A DNA stretch of 64,000 bases, from assembly GCA_001600455.1 (NCBI GenBank), contig BCKC01000003.1, positions 2,518,315-2,582,314 of the forward strand. Direction: 5' to 3'. A program made the position numbers and the translations under genes. Of the stretch, positions 33,584 through 44,812 are shown one piece after another. The stretch comes from Endocalyx cinctus. Lineage: Eukaryota; Ascomycota; Sordariomycetes; Amphisphaeriales; Apiosporaceae. Under the pieces are notes generated by a model. The model saw only the letters and a list, made by a program, of their open reading frames with translations. It was not told the DNA's origin and ran no database searches. Numbering within the stretch: the stretch's first letter is position 1; every line of letters begins with the position of its first letter.

Positions 33584-35563
33584 ATGATCATGCCCGAGAA
33601 ACCGCTTACTGTCGCTACCTACGCTGCCGGCGCCTCTCTTGCTGCCATTACGCTTGTTTACGTTTTCGCTCCGACCTACCTAATCGATAGTGATTCAAAC
33701 TCGTCTCGAAAGAAAGGTGTAGTAGGATTACTCAATCCCGCAAACGATTGCTTCATCAACTCCATTCTCCAGGCTCTCGCCGGCCTTACCGACCTCCGAG
33801 TTTACTTGATCCGCGAAACGCACCGAAGAAACATAGACGAAGCTTGGGTATATAAAGAAATATCCGAGGATCCAACGAGTAAGGACCTACCGGATTGGAA
33901 GAGTCAAGGTTTGCAGGCTGGGCTCGTGACCAAAGGTCTTAAAGATATACTTGATGCCCTAAACGAAAGGCCTATCTACAAAAAGACCATCTCGGCAAGC
34001 AGCTTTATAAAAGTTTTGGAGACCGCTTTTCGACAACGTATCAGCAGACAGCAACAAGATGCCCAGGAATTCCTACAGATCGTGGCCGAGAGGCTTTGCG
34101 ACGAGTATCACGCGGGAAGGAGAGCCCGCGTCGCCGCTAGACGAAAGCATCGATTGACTACCACCTCCGCGAACACGCTACCGGTAGACGGGAATGCCGT
34201 CCAAGAAAGGTTAGCGAACCTGTCCGTTGAAGAAAACAACCAGGCTGTCTCGGAAACTAGCTCCACACTAGGCTTGCCCAAGATCAAAACGGAAGCTCCA
34301 ACACCGGGCGACGATCATCGGAATAGCGGCGACGAAGACGACGACGATAATGATAATGACGACGAAGATGGATTTCCAATGGAAGGTAGATACGAGAGTC
34401 AAATTGAGTGTCAGACGTGCGGTTTTAAGCCAAGACCTACCGAGAGCATGTTTTGTACCCTAACATTACATGTTCCTCAAACGAGGTCGACTTCTCTGAA
34501 TGCTTGCCTAGATGGATTATTTAAGACAGAATACGTGGATGATTTCAAGTGCGAGAAGTGTAGGCTTGTACACGCGAAAGGTGTGCTGGAGGCGGAGCTA
34601 GCGCAGTCGAACTCGGAAAGCTTTCAAACAAGCACGAGAGAATCCATCGCAAAGCTTCAACACACGATCGATACCGATCCTGAAAACCCGCCCGCGGATA
34701 TCGCATTACCCGATATACGGTACGCCCCGAAGTGCAAGATTGCGAGACACACGCGACTCGTTGGCTTTCCCAAGGTAATGGCCATCCACCTGTCAAGATC
34801 GATTTATGACGCGAACATGTCACAAAAGAATTCGGCCAAAGTCTCGTTTCCGGAGAAGCTCTCTGTCGGCGGCATCTTGAAACAGAAGAAGTACAAGCTG
34901 CTGGGAGTGGTCACGCATAAGGGCAGTCATCACAGCGGACATTACGAATCTTTCCGTCGTCAAAACGTCTCGCTTCCATTTTCGACGCCGAACGCCTTTC
35001 AGCCATCCGGCGCTTATACTAAATCTGCCGCGCCCAGCCCGACCACAACTCCTCGACTGAATAGTATACGAACTTCTGGCGTTCTGAGTCCGGCGACGTC
35101 GGTACCAGACTTAAAATCAGCGTCGGGACTTGCGTCACCTAATCAATCCGCGGAAGTCCTTTCGCTCGCGTCGTCGGATTCACCTACCGGTGGCCAGTCA
35201 CCACTTCGTCTCGGACCAACCTCGGCGCCTAGAGAGCGTGATTCCGACGCGGTGAGCCTCAAGTCGGTGGCGGCTTCGGCGAAATCAACCATCTCCAGGA
35301 TATCGCAATCGGCGAGAAGCAGCCGTCCGGGAAGCCCGGCCGGCAAGAAACCCATCTCTCCCGTAGCCGATGAGACGACGGCAACTGCCGCTAAGCCGAA
35401 TACAAACGGGGCCAAACCCAAGCGACGCAAGCACAACGATCGGTGGTGGAGAATCAGCGACGAAAAAATCAAAGAGGCGAGGACAAGTGAGGTCTTGAGC
35501 ATGCAACGAGAGGTCTACCTGCTATTCTATGAATTGGATCGAGAGGGTGAAGCGAGATCGTAG
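33584..35563 (+). CDS. UBP16: Membrane-anchored ubiquitin-specific protease, Ubp16-like
   Basis: 659 residues from the ATG at 33584; a second in-frame ATG two codons later (MPEKPLTV) is equally possible. A hydrophobic segment near residues 9-30 (VATYAAGASLAAITLVYVFA) is an N-terminal membrane anchor, as in yeast Ubp16 of the mitochondrial outer membrane. The USP catalytic Cys box is GLLNPANDCFINSILQAL (Cys about 56), the Gln box RQQQDAQEFLQIV, the zinc ribbon CQTC ... CEKC (about 276/279 and 323/326) and the His box HKGSHHSGHYESF (His about 453). An acidic insert at about 250-262 and a Ser/Pro-rich insert before the last strand (REVYLLFYELDRE) interrupt the fold. All catalytic landmarks are intact. 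An in-frame extension follows the UAG stop (separate entry). Confidence 0.9.
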   Translation: MIMPEKPLTVATYAAGASLAAITLVYVFAPTYLIDSDSNSSRKKGVVGLLNPANDCFINSILQALAGLTDLRVYLIRETHRRNIDEAWVYKEISEDPTSKDLPDWKSQGLQAGLVTKGLKDILDALNERPIYKKTISASSFIKVLETAFRQRISRQQQDAQEFLQIVAERLCDEYHAGRRARVAARRKHRLTTTSANTLPVDGNAVQERLANLSVEENNQAVSETSSTLGLPKIKTEAPTPGDDHRNSGDEDDDDNDNDDEDGFPMEGRYESQIECQTCGFKPRPTESMFCTLTLHVPQTRSTSLNACLDGLFKTEYVDDFKCEKCRLVHAKGVLEAELAQSNSESFQTSTRESIAKLQHTIDTDPENPPADIALPDIRYAPKCKIARHTRLVGFPKVMAIHLSRSIYDANMSQKNSAKVSFPEKLSVGGILKQKKYKLLGVVTHKGSHHSGHYESFRRQNVSLPFSTPNAFQPSGAYTKSAAPSPTTTPRLNSIRTSGVLSPATSVPDLKSASGLASPNQSAEVLSLASSDSPTGGQSPLRLGPTSAPRERDSDAVSLKSVAASAKSTISRISQSARSSRPGSPAGKKPISPVADETTATAAKPNTNGAKPKRRKHNDRWWRISDEKIKEARTSEVLSMQREVYLLFYELDREGEARS

Positions 35564-35872
35564 GAGGATCGACGCCAGCTCACCGGTGACATTTCAGCTA
35601 CGGTCGAATACTCCTCAGCTAGCGAACTTGGACCGGGGGTGGCTAGCGTCTGTAGCCAACGCGGCCGTAACGGCAGCACTCCAAAGTTCCAACCGGTTTT
35701 TCGAAAGGCCTGGCGATTCCTTGTTAGACTGGCCCGGAAGCTGAAAGAGCTCATTGAATCAGCTTGGGATGACTACAAGGACCTTTACTACCCTGTGAAT
35801 ATGGACTCTGGGAATGTGAGAGGGCGAGGTGATCTCGGGTTTACCGATAAATTCATGGATCCTTTCTTTTAA
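35564..35872 (+). other. In-frame 102-codon extension behind the UAG stop of the ubiquitin protease
   Basis: The frame of the protease continues open for 102 codons after UAG at 35561-35563 and ends with TAA at 35872. The sequence looks protein-like, with a basic amphipathic helix (FRKAWRFLVRLARKLKELIE) followed by SAWDDYKDLYYP. It could be reached by stop readthrough, or by splicing a 51-nt (3n) segment 35547-35597 (GTGAAG ... TTTCAG) that removes the stop and keeps frame; the donor is weak. It could also mark a recent nonsense mutation, or be chance. Not called as CDS. Confidence 0.45.
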
Positions 35873-37562
35873 ACCGGCTATCAGAGCACGATACCTCAAG
35901 ACTGCTAAGGAGTAACGGGCGCCAAAGTCTTTACTTTTCCACGTCACCCTCTCTCGGAATTTCTTTTCTCTTTATTCGTTGTACATATTGGAAGCATATT
36001 GTATGCATAAAAAGGAGCATCAAAAGTGGCGTTTTGAGATAATTGATACGCATCGTCTTTGTAGGCATATTGTCACTAGAAGAATTCTCAGGAACGTGTT
36101 GCAAGTTTCACGGTTTAACTGATTAAAAGAAGTAAAATAAAAGTAATTGCTAGTTTACCACCTGTACCGTATTACTTTAATCAACAATAAAAGGATAGAA
36201 ATACTTCCTCTCCCTCTCTCTCGTATTCGGTTACATGAGCAATCTTACACTACTAGAATCGATATACCGAACGTCCTCTCATTTGTATCCTTCCTCCCTT
36301 TTCCCCGCGGAGGAAATTGGGGGTTATAATGTAGGTTTGAAGTAGTCCCCCCCCCCTTTTCACCAAATTCTTGTGGGGGTCAAGTACGTTGGGATATCAA
36401 TTAATATCAGGATATCTCATCTTGTCGTTGCTATAAATGTTACGGTAAGGTTACGGCACGTCTCGGAGCAACGTCCGAGGTCATCGGGAACTCGGCGGGG
36501 AATTCCTCCTCTCATCCCCTCGAAAGAACCAATTCGGGTGTCGGGACGTCTATAATTGGACGCTAATTCGGTTATTTGATATTTGGAGGAATTGAACGTG
36601 ATCTCTCTTTCGCGCTCGTCCCTTTCGAGAGATGCCTAGGCTAGCTAGGCTAGCTAGGCAAGGGAGGTAGATAGGTAAGAAGCCATTTTCTAGATTCACC
36701 GAAGAAGATTGATTGCTGAGCTGAGAGAGGAAAGACCATGCGCGAGATAATTATTGTTTAGGAGTAAGAAAAAAAAAAAAGAAAAAAAAAAAAGCCGCAA
36801 ATGCCTCAACTAGATAGACTACATGTCTCATTTAATGTTTCGACAAGAAAGCTTCTTTTTATCTTAGATTGATTATCACTATTATAACTCACTCAAAAAA
36901 TCCAAAAACAAAAACAGAAGTCTCACGTTTCCATATTATTGTTTTGTTACCTACACTACCTAGGTACTATACCATACTACTACGTAATTTTGTCGGCGAA
37001 ATTTCCAAGGTGGATTTCCTCCAAAACGAGTAATGTGACATCAGCTCGTCTGTCCCGTGAGATTCCGTGGCTGGATGGTGGGGTAATATTATACTATGAA
37101 ATATATGCTTCCTTTACCTTTCGCCGCGTATGAATTTTCGAGATATCGTCGATTTTTCCGATAATGATTCGGTAGATTGCGGGTTGAACCAAGAATATAT
37201 TATCGTCTTCTTTACCGGATCATGGATATTTCGGTTGCTTGAATGAAATAAAGAAAATAGGTGTGTATGTGTAATAAAGGTATTGACAATACATAGGAGG
37301 GAGGTTTAGTATTCGATTCGTTACCTTAGCAGCTACCTACAGGTATGTTCACGGGTACTTAGGTAGGTAGGTTACATAGGTGACTTTATGTATAGAGACA
37401 AGCCTAGTCTGACACAAGTTCAACAACATGACCAGACAGCGCCAGAGTGTTCAAACACTAGTGCTGTACCTTTTTTTTTTTTCAACAAATTTGTTAGTAT
37501 CCGTTGATAAGTCAAATAATGAATTACTTCATTTTACGTAGGGTTTTACTGTATACTTGAGT

Positions 37563-37612
37563 GTATATATATAAATACCTAGGTATATATATAAATATCT
37601 GGGTATATATAT
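37563..37612. repeat. 20-bp minisatellite, 2.5 copies
   Basis: Units at 37563-37582 and 37583-37602 begin GTATATATATAAATA and end CCTAG or TCTGG; a partial third copy follows. Confidence 0.8.
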
Positions 37613-38030
37613 GGGTATACGTTCGTTTCTTACGTAGAGTCTGTGAGGTTGCCCCTCTATTCATATTGTTTAGTTACGGTTTCGTAGCGGGGTTATGATG
37701 TAGTGATAGAATGGTTACTTAAGTACTTACTCGTATATACCCTCTTCATCATACAAGATATTTTATACTGGGTAAAACGTTTTCAATTATTGGCTGATAT
37801 CGTCTGATGAAGAACAAATTAGAGGAGTAAGAAGAAGCACCTAAGAAGAAATACCCCCACCATGTAGGTACGAATTTCTATAAGTATTAGTACATCGCTG
37901 TGTCATAGTCAAAGTACCTCAAAAAAAAAATAGTTTACATCCCCGCGCGTCGAGCTTTACTTTCCAACTTTCTTCCTACCTACAACACATCTTGCTCAAC
38001 ATCATTATCACAACCTGTGTCTTTCTGTCT

Positions 38031-38341
38031 GTAAGTAATGCGCCAATTTCTATCTGACTTGTAAATATAGTAGTAAGGAAAGATCACTTATCTACAAAAT
38101 TGTTATCACTTCTTCCTCTCATCTTATATCTCTCAATTTCGATATAACGCAGCTAGCCGGACTCACCCCACCACAAGAGTTTATCACACCATCACCTTTT
38201 GTATTCTTATTTCTCTCTCAATCACACACATACACTCTATCTTCTCTTCTCTTCTCTTCTCTCTCTATCTCTCTCTCCCTCTCTCAACATTCTTTAATTG
38301 TATTTACAAGCTGACAAACTCCTCTTTCTCTTTATCCTTAG
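38031..38341 (+). promoter_or_regulatory. Predicted 311-nt intron in the 5'UTR of FBA1
   Basis: A strong donor GTAAGT at 38031 and a TTATCCTTAG acceptor ending at 38341, with a GCTGAC branch-like site about 30 nt before it, lie upstream of the start at 38374. A long CT-rich tract lies inside. 5'UTR introns are frequent in highly expressed fungal glycolytic genes. No transcript evidence is available here. Confidence 0.5.
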
Positions 38342-38373
38342 AACCTAATAAATCAGCACTTCACTCATTCACA

Positions 38374-39563
38374 ATGGCCACCGCCAAGCTATCCAGAAAG
38401 ACGGGTGTTATCGTCGGAGACGACGTTCTCGCTCTCTTCACGCACGCCCGCGAGAACCAGTACGCCATTCCCGCTATTAACGTCACCTCTTCCTCTACCG
38501 TCGTCGCTTCTCTCGAAGCCGCCCGTGATGCGAAGTCTCCCATAATCCTCCAGATGTCCCAGGGCGGTGCCGCCTACTTCGCCGGCAAGGGTGTCTCCAA
38601 CACCGACCAGTTCGCCTCTATCCAGGGTGCTGTTGCCGGTGCCCACTACATCCGTGCTTTGGCTCCCGCCTACGGTATCCCGGTCGTCCTCCACACCGAC
38701 CACTGTGCCAAGAAGCTGTTGCCGTGGATGGATGGTATGTTCGACGCCGACGAGAAGTACTTCAAGGAGCACGGCGAGCCTCTCTTCTCCTCCCACATGA
38801 TCGATCTCTCCGAGGAACCTGTGGCCTGGAACATCGAGACCACCGCCAAATACCTGAAGCGGGCCGCCCCCATGAAGCAGTGGATTGAGATGGTAATTGC
38901 TTATTCCCGCACAAATCTTCGTCGATCCTACTGACATTTTTCTTAAGGAAATCGGTATCACCGGTGGTGAGGAAGATGGTGTCAACAACGAGGATGTAGA
39001 CAACAACTCTCTCTACACTCAGCCCGAGGATATCTGGGCCATTTACCAGGCCTTGGCACCCATCTCCCCCTACTGTGAGTTATTTTTCTCCCGAGGAAGC
39101 TATCTACCAGTCTGCTAATCTCGTTACAGTCTCGATCGCTGCCGGTTTCGGTAACGTACACGGTGTCTACAAGCCGGGCAACGTCAAGTTGCACCCCGAG
39201 CTTCTCTCCAAGCACCAAGCCTACGTAAAGGACCAGCTCAAGACCGACAACGCTAAGCCTGTCTTCTTCGTCTTCCACGGTGGTTCGGGATCTAGCAAGC
39301 AGGAGTACCTCGACGCCATCTCCTACGGTGTCGTCAAGGTCAACGTCGACACGGATATGCAGTTCGCCTACTGCAGCGGTATCCGAGACTACATGGTGAA
39401 CAAGAAGGACTACGTCAGCACCGCCGTCGGAAACCCCGATGGAGCCGACAAGCCCAACAAGAAGTACTTCGACCCCCGTGTCTGGGTACGTGAGGGCGAG
39501 AAGTCCATGACCAAGCGAGTAGCCGAGGCGCTCCAGGACTTCAACACCGCCGGAAAGTTGTAA
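38374..39563 (+). CDS. FBA1: Fructose-bisphosphate aldolase, class II
   Basis: Exons 38374-38892, 38948-39074 and 39130-39563 (two 55-nt introns) give 359 residues. The zinc-binding HTDH motif is at residues 107-110 (VVLHTDHCAKKLLPWMDGM). Other class II landmarks are EIGITGGEEDGVNNE, FGNVHGVYKPGNVKL (second zinc His), FVFHGGSGSSKQEY (third zinc His) and VVKVNVDTDMQFAY. The length fits the fungal enzyme. It cleaves fructose 1,6-bisphosphate to glyceraldehyde 3-phosphate and dihydroxyacetone phosphate in the cytosol, the central step of glycolysis and gluconeogenesis. Codon use is strongly C-ending, the CT-rich leader is long and a 5'UTR intron is predicted, all fitting high expression. Confidence 0.97.
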
Positions 39564-40478
39564 ACAAGACTACGTATATACATGTGACATACCCGTTTGG
39601 CCAACAAGAACAAGGGAGGTGGGACATTGCTTCATACGGTTAATGGCGTCAATTCCCTGAATACTAAGAAGTATAGTGAATTATAAAAATCGCTATACTA
39701 TACGTTCGACTACATAAATTAGGTTTAGTCAATTCTGAGAATACAGCACCTCTTTCAAAGTAAAATGAGTATGTATGTTGTACATTTTGTATATCCGTCA
39801 ACGCAACTATCAAAGGCGACGTGGCTTTCATTTCTCGGGCGTATGGTTGGAAAGTAACATAGAAATAGACCCAAATTGAATAGATAAAACGCTGGTGTTT
39901 CAATGCCGTACAAAGGATCCTTTTAGTTCCTATTGTTATAACTCTTATTTTGGCGGTATGCAGACTACATAATAATGAATTATTATTATGTATTAGTAGA
40001 GTCCCTTGCTGGTATCGTAGCTGTGAGCATCCATCCAATGAAGATTTCGGTTTCTGAGCTGAGTACAGTTGGGATTATGACCAGTATTAGTTGATGTTCT
40101 GATCTTAAAGGTACTATAATAAGCTTTCCAGGCACTCGCTCACTAACGTGGAAAGATGTAGACCACTTGATACAGTAGCTACCTGTTACACGTCTTCTGA
40201 TGATGAGAAGTGATGTGGCATGAGACGAGATGAGAAAGAGCCCTTGCACATCTCTTACGGAATGAGGTTACGGATGAAAGATAAAGAATATACGACCATA
40301 AAGAGAGAGTTAGATATAAAAGGGGGAAACAACTATCTTTTCAACTACGTATCTATTCCAATGCATCTCAAGCGTTATATGCTACAAGAAAAAGTATCTA
40401 GCCTAAGACTGTACCTTAAGAATCAATACAGCACTTTTACGGAACTTCTCTTGCAATATTGCGCCCTGTCTTTTCATC
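39564..40478. other. Intergenic
   Basis: FBA1 3' flank followed by the promoter of the next plus-strand gene. No feature recognised. Confidence 0.55.
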
Positions 40479-41549
40479 ATGGCTTCCGACAGCTCTGACT
40501 CCTTCTATCCCGAAAGTGATTCCACGGTAATTACCACTGATTCATCGGTTTCTGACAGCGCGGAAAATAACTCAGAGACTGAAGAGCTCGAGGGGGTAGA
40601 GAACATCCCTGTAGAAGAGGTCGATAACGGTACTTCGCCTCTCGTCGGAATCCGAGGCCTACAACACGAAGCTACTGGTCTCGATGACGACTTTGTGCAA
40701 GAATTCCTGCGCTCGTCGGCGTTTATGTTTTCGAGAAGAGACTACTCCCCCGCGGAGCGAGAACGAGAGGAGGCTACGGCGACGATACTGCAACTTGTCA
40801 CCGGCGGCGAAGACGGCGCGCCTAAGCTGATCCTGCACGTGGCCAAGAACGGGCCTTTCGCAGCGAGAGATAGAAGTCTGGCCGAAGGGATACGGCAGAG
40901 ATTCACGAGCTTGTCGCACGCCAAGACGCGCGGCGCCCTGGAAAGAGCCGTTTATCGGCACACAAAAGAGCGAGTGCGCAAGTGTTTAGCCGACTGCGAG
41001 GCTCTTCGGTCCGCGCGGTCGTACGCCGAACGGAGAAACCCGAGATTGTGCAGAGTTCTGGATTTGTTCGAGACCCCGGGTTCGAGGAAGGGCAAGACAC
41101 GGCTAGTCCAGTCGCAAGTGAGAGCCTGCGCCAAGTTCCTGAGGCGACGTAGCTCCGACGGCGACCCTTTCGAAAACGCGGCGTTCGAGAGGTTCAAGGC
41201 GCTTTGCAGGTTGAAGAGCGCAAGCGACAACTTGGCCAAGCTGAGCAAAATACTCTCGAGGTCGTCGACCCTCTGCACGTTTGAGATTAACTTGGTAGAG
41301 GAAACCACCCAGATCTACCGCCCCTATTGCCAGTTACGACTGCTGGCTCATGCGGTGCAATCGCCTCCAGAGCTTCGGAAGAGCTTTTGGAAGTACATTG
41401 GAATCAGTCAACGCCCTGACCCCCTGGATCAAGAGTTGCTTATTCGGATGAGTAGGGAACTTCTGAACACTGAGCTTGTGGTAGATGGTGTTAATTACCC
41501 TTGGATTCATGTGCAGGTGGACCTCTGTATTATTATTATTATTTTGTAA
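40479..41549 (+). CDS. Uncharacterised protein with acidic N-terminus and helical basic core
   Basis: 356 residues from ATG at 40479 (CATCATGGC). Residues 1-50 are Ser/Asp/Glu-rich. Residues 80-330 are helical and rich in Arg and Ala (GALERAVYRHTKERVRKCLA; ARSYAERRNPRLCRVLDLFE; RACAKFLRRRSSDGDPFENA). No domain was recognised. The C-terminus ends in a run of Ile encoded by an ATT repeat just before the stop, which looks unnatural. The true 3' end may lie behind an unrecognised intron starting near GTGGAC at 41517, but I found no convincing continuation. Function unknown. Confidence 0.7.
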   Translation: MASDSSDSFYPESDSTVITTDSSVSDSAENNSETEELEGVENIPVEEVDNGTSPLVGIRGLQHEATGLDDDFVQEFLRSSAFMFSRRDYSPAEREREEATATILQLVTGGEDGAPKLILHVAKNGPFAARDRSLAEGIRQRFTSLSHAKTRGALERAVYRHTKERVRKCLADCEALRSARSYAERRNPRLCRVLDLFETPGSRKGKTRLVQSQVRACAKFLRRRSSDGDPFENAAFERFKALCRLKSASDNLAKLSKILSRSSTLCTFEINLVEETTQIYRPYCQLRLLAHAVQSPPELRKSFWKYIGISQRPDPLDQELLIRMSRELLNTELVVDGVNYPWIHVQVDLCIIIIIL

Positions 41550-41992
41550 GAAAAGTACTAGTTGGATCGCAAGATTGTTTCAATATGTCTGAAGACGTGG
41601 CAGGAAAAGCTTTCGTGGTTTCACTGCTTTAATGTATTTCCGAACTTTTGTTAGGGTAGTTATCAAATTGTAACTGTGATCTCTCAGTTGTCGTATGATT
41701 AAATAGGATAATAAATATGATTTGCCATTTATGATTAAGTCGCGAGGGCACACATCTACGTAGCGATTGAAATAGGGGCAACGAAATAAACAGAATGATT
41801 TAGCATTAAATTAAACCCACTTCCTAAGGATATCAAGTCTACTAGTATAGACGTATGCTAAACTCCTGGCTCAGTCGTTATCCGTCCCAAGACGCCTAAA
41901 CCAGGAAAACAAAAATCAAACACAACCCGACCGATAACTAATTAACCTTTTCATGCAAGTCATATTTTTTTCCGTTTGAGAGAGATTGGCCT
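41550..41992. other. Convergent intergenic spacer
   Basis: 3' flanks of two uncharacterised genes; nothing else seen. Confidence 0.55.
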
Positions 41993-42419
41993 TCAGCAAT
42001 GAAAATCCTGCTTATTCACAAAGATCCTCCCGTCCCCCGTCCCCCAATTCGTCGCCCTCAGGGCGAGGCAGCCGCCGGTATCGATCCACCACGAGGCCTC
42101 GCAATCGCCGCCGGCCTCGGAGGAGGACTTCTTGCCGCCGGATCCTTCGCGCGACTGCACGAAGGGGATCACGGCGGCGCCGGGGCTGTCGGGCAGGTTG
42201 CTCGGCATGAAGTCGCGGTACTGCTTCTGGAAGAGCTCCATGACTTTGACGTTGGCGTCCTCGAGCGAGCCGAAGACGCCCTGGAGCCGGAACCCGGTGT
42301 CGTACGGGTCGTACCCGCCCCGCTGCGTGTGCATCACCACGTACGCCGACTTCTTCTTCTTCTGCTTCGTTGTTGGGCCGTCTAGGTCTTCGGAACTAGT
42401 CGCACCGGTCGGGGTACTG

Positions 42420-42454
<35 letters not shown>

Positions 42455-42970
42455 ACCGTCTGGAAAAAGTGTCGGGGACGCTTGTTGCCGTTGCGCCGCG
42501 AGAGCTTTCTTGCGGTTCGCTTGGAGCTGCTTCATCATGAGCTGAGGATAATATTCCGACCGATGACCGTGCCGGTCGAGAAAATCCGAGTAAGGTCCTT
42601 CGGATATCTCGCGTATATTATGCTCCGTGTTCCGCCTGCCGAAGAACGGAGCTTTGCCGTTCCCGTTCCCGTTGTTACCGTTATGATGACGGCCCCCCTG
42701 ATGGTGCGAGGGAAAAGAGCTGCGCTTCCCGAGCACCGCCGCCACCGTCTCGGCCTCCTCCGTCGTCTCGGGCTCGGCGAACCCGAACTCGAGCATGAAC
42801 GAAGGGTCGACCGGCGTCCAGTTGGGGAAAACCGCCCTCAGGTTCGCCGTGATGGCGTCTTCGCCGTACGTCTTCGCCCGCTTGGCCGGGGGCGGGACAT
42901 CGGCCCCGGCCCCCTTACGCCCAGACTTCGGGGTGCGGCGGGCTCGGGTTCCTCCTTTGGCTGGTGGCAT
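41993..42970 (-). CDS. Uncharacterised, probably nuclear protein with poly-Ser tract
   Basis: 325 residues from the ATG at 42970 (MPPAKGGTRARRTPKSGRKG). An upstream in-frame ATG is rejected because the added segment includes a Lys/Glu run from a poly-A tract. The basic N-terminus resembles a nuclear localisation signal (PPPAKRAKTYGED). A Gly/Asn/His patch and a 13-residue Ser tract (AGC repeats, about 42414-42455) follow. The C-terminal 120 residues look folded (SAYVVMHTQRGGYDPYDTGF; LEDANVKVMELFQKQYRDFM; SWWIDTGGCLALRATNWGTG). I do not recognise the domain. Intronless. Confidence 0.75.
42414..42455. repeat. CTG/CAG trinucleotide repeat coding poly-Ser
   Basis: About a dozen near-perfect TGC/GCT triplets, read on the minus strand as AGC (Ser). 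Confidence 0.9.
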
Positions 42971-44812
42971 TTCTTTTTTTTTTTCTTTTTTTAGGAACCT
43001 AGAGATAGACGAGGAAGTACGCCGTAGATCGATCCAGAGGGGAGGCTTTTGTGGGACGAAGATGTTACGGCGCTGCGGTCTCGAAGGTGAATGATCAACA
43101 GGAAAAAGAATGCGAAGCAAGAATGCCTAAAAGGGAGGTTTGGGGGTTGAATATAAAAATTGTGACTCGGAAAGAAAAAAAAGAAAGAAACATTACTTGC
43201 AGTTCCCGTTACCATAAAGTTGCTACTAATGGTTCTTTTAACTTCTCGGCGTATTCTAAGTGGGGTTCTGCAACCGCAGATCCCCATGGGGGAAGGGGGA
43301 GGACCGGGGTTGGTTATGGAGTAGTGTAGGTATATGATGGGGTACCCGGTCACCTTGCAACCTGAAGAGAGGACTCTGATTTGTTACGCGAATCCTTAAT
43401 GTACGTCATTATACATTATATCGATCCAATGGGTTACGATACGTTTTAGAGCTAGTAAGTCCTGACCATAAGCCCATGAGGAGGTTGCCCAACTGGGAAT
43501 GAGTTTCATCTTGTCATACGAGTTCCCCCTGTAACCAAAGCGTTTGCGTTACGGCGTCGGCGTTACACTATCGCATCTGGATCTGCATTGGATCTCGATC
43601 ATTGGTAGTAAATAAAGCTGAGCAACTGGTAATTGGTGAGAGAGAATTTTCAAATTAAGAATTGTATAGAGTATATATTATTCTGTGTTGGGGAGGAGTA
43701 TTTTGACAGTGATGAAGCAACGGGTTGATATTGGAGTTGGAGCCTTTAATGAAGTTTTAGCTCACTATAGTGAATCGACATGATATGATACCTAGTTTTA
43801 TCCATTTTTGTTGGTTATTCTAGGTTACGCTGCGTTCTGTTTCCTAATTCGAGGACTCCCTATTTCACCCGGTGGGTTTTTTTGGCAGCTGTGACGATTA
43901 TTTCCTTGCAACCTGAACAAACCTACATAATTTTCTTTCTGGCAAGCTCGCGAAGCCCTTTTAAAGGTGACATCGCAATGTGCATTATATTTCCTACTAC
44001 CAGAATCACATCGACCTAATCATTATGATAAAAGAACACGCCGACAATGTAGTAGTCTAATTATATATATACGACTCCATCACATACATTTATAAATGAT
44101 CTAGATTTAAGTTCGTCATGTTCTTTAAATAAAGGAGAATCATTGACAAATCTAAAGAGAAGAAACCCAGATTTCCAACGGCTCTTAGAATGTTCAGTTA
44201 TCGAGCGTATTGGAGGGAGAGGCTAGATGGCCCAAGAAGAACTGGGCCTTATCAGCTCTACCCAGAGTCCACGGCGTATAGTGACAACTGGGGATAAATA
44301 TCATGATGGTATGCCACTATTACGTGAGATCAACGGTCAGAGAATACTGGCTTAAAAGCTCGTCGTTAAGTATTCACTGGGTGCCGAGCTTAGGCTGGAG
44401 CGCGATAAGACGACCCTAGACTACGGTATCTAGAACGAGCACTACTAGTATAGGACTTTAAGGGGCGCTGAACATATCGTCTTATGTCTCCCATTCCCTT
44501 GTCCCTTTGTGACTGGGGATGTGATTTCTGAGACTAACCGCACCCCGCTCGAAATAATCGAGAGCCAGATCCTACTGAGATATTTCTATTTTTCGGGATA
44601 AGGAATCAGGTAACCGTCAATATTCTGGCGAATTTATGCGAAAAAGAACTCTGACATTTACATTAATTAGCCGTATAAAGGAATTAGTGATAGTACATTC
44701 TGTGCCACGGAAACTGGTCCAAATATTCCCAGTTATTACCGTCCCTGGGTAATAATACTAGCTTAGTCGAAATCCTACAAAGAGAGTAATCAAAGACTCA
44801 TGCTTGAGAGAA
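42971..44812. other. Intergenic, no gene seen
   Basis: It separates the 5' end of the poly-Ser protein gene and the 3' end of the aldehyde dehydrogenase gene, both on the minus strand. Short frames near 43000-43350 are low-complexity Phe/Lys translations of A/T tracts. Nothing supported. Confidence 0.55.

Larger units (their letters stand above)
35873..38373. other. Intergenic region and FBA1 promoter/5'UTR
   Basis: No gene seen. It contains a C tract (36347-36356), a CTAGG/GCTAG-rich block (36634-36659), TACCTAGGTA at 36957, a 20-bp minisatellite (37563-37612), and before the aldolase a long CT-rich tract typical of strongly expressed fungal genes. Confidence 0.55.

Noticed and set aside
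35639..35872. Separate small gene downstream of the Ubp16-like gene
   Set aside because: The frame is identical to that of the protease and starts right after its stop, so an extension or relic explains it better than an independent gene.
42991..43353. 120-codon minus-strand frame upstream of the poly-Ser protein
   Set aside because: It has Phe runs from A/T tracts and lies in the promoter/5'UTR of the called gene.
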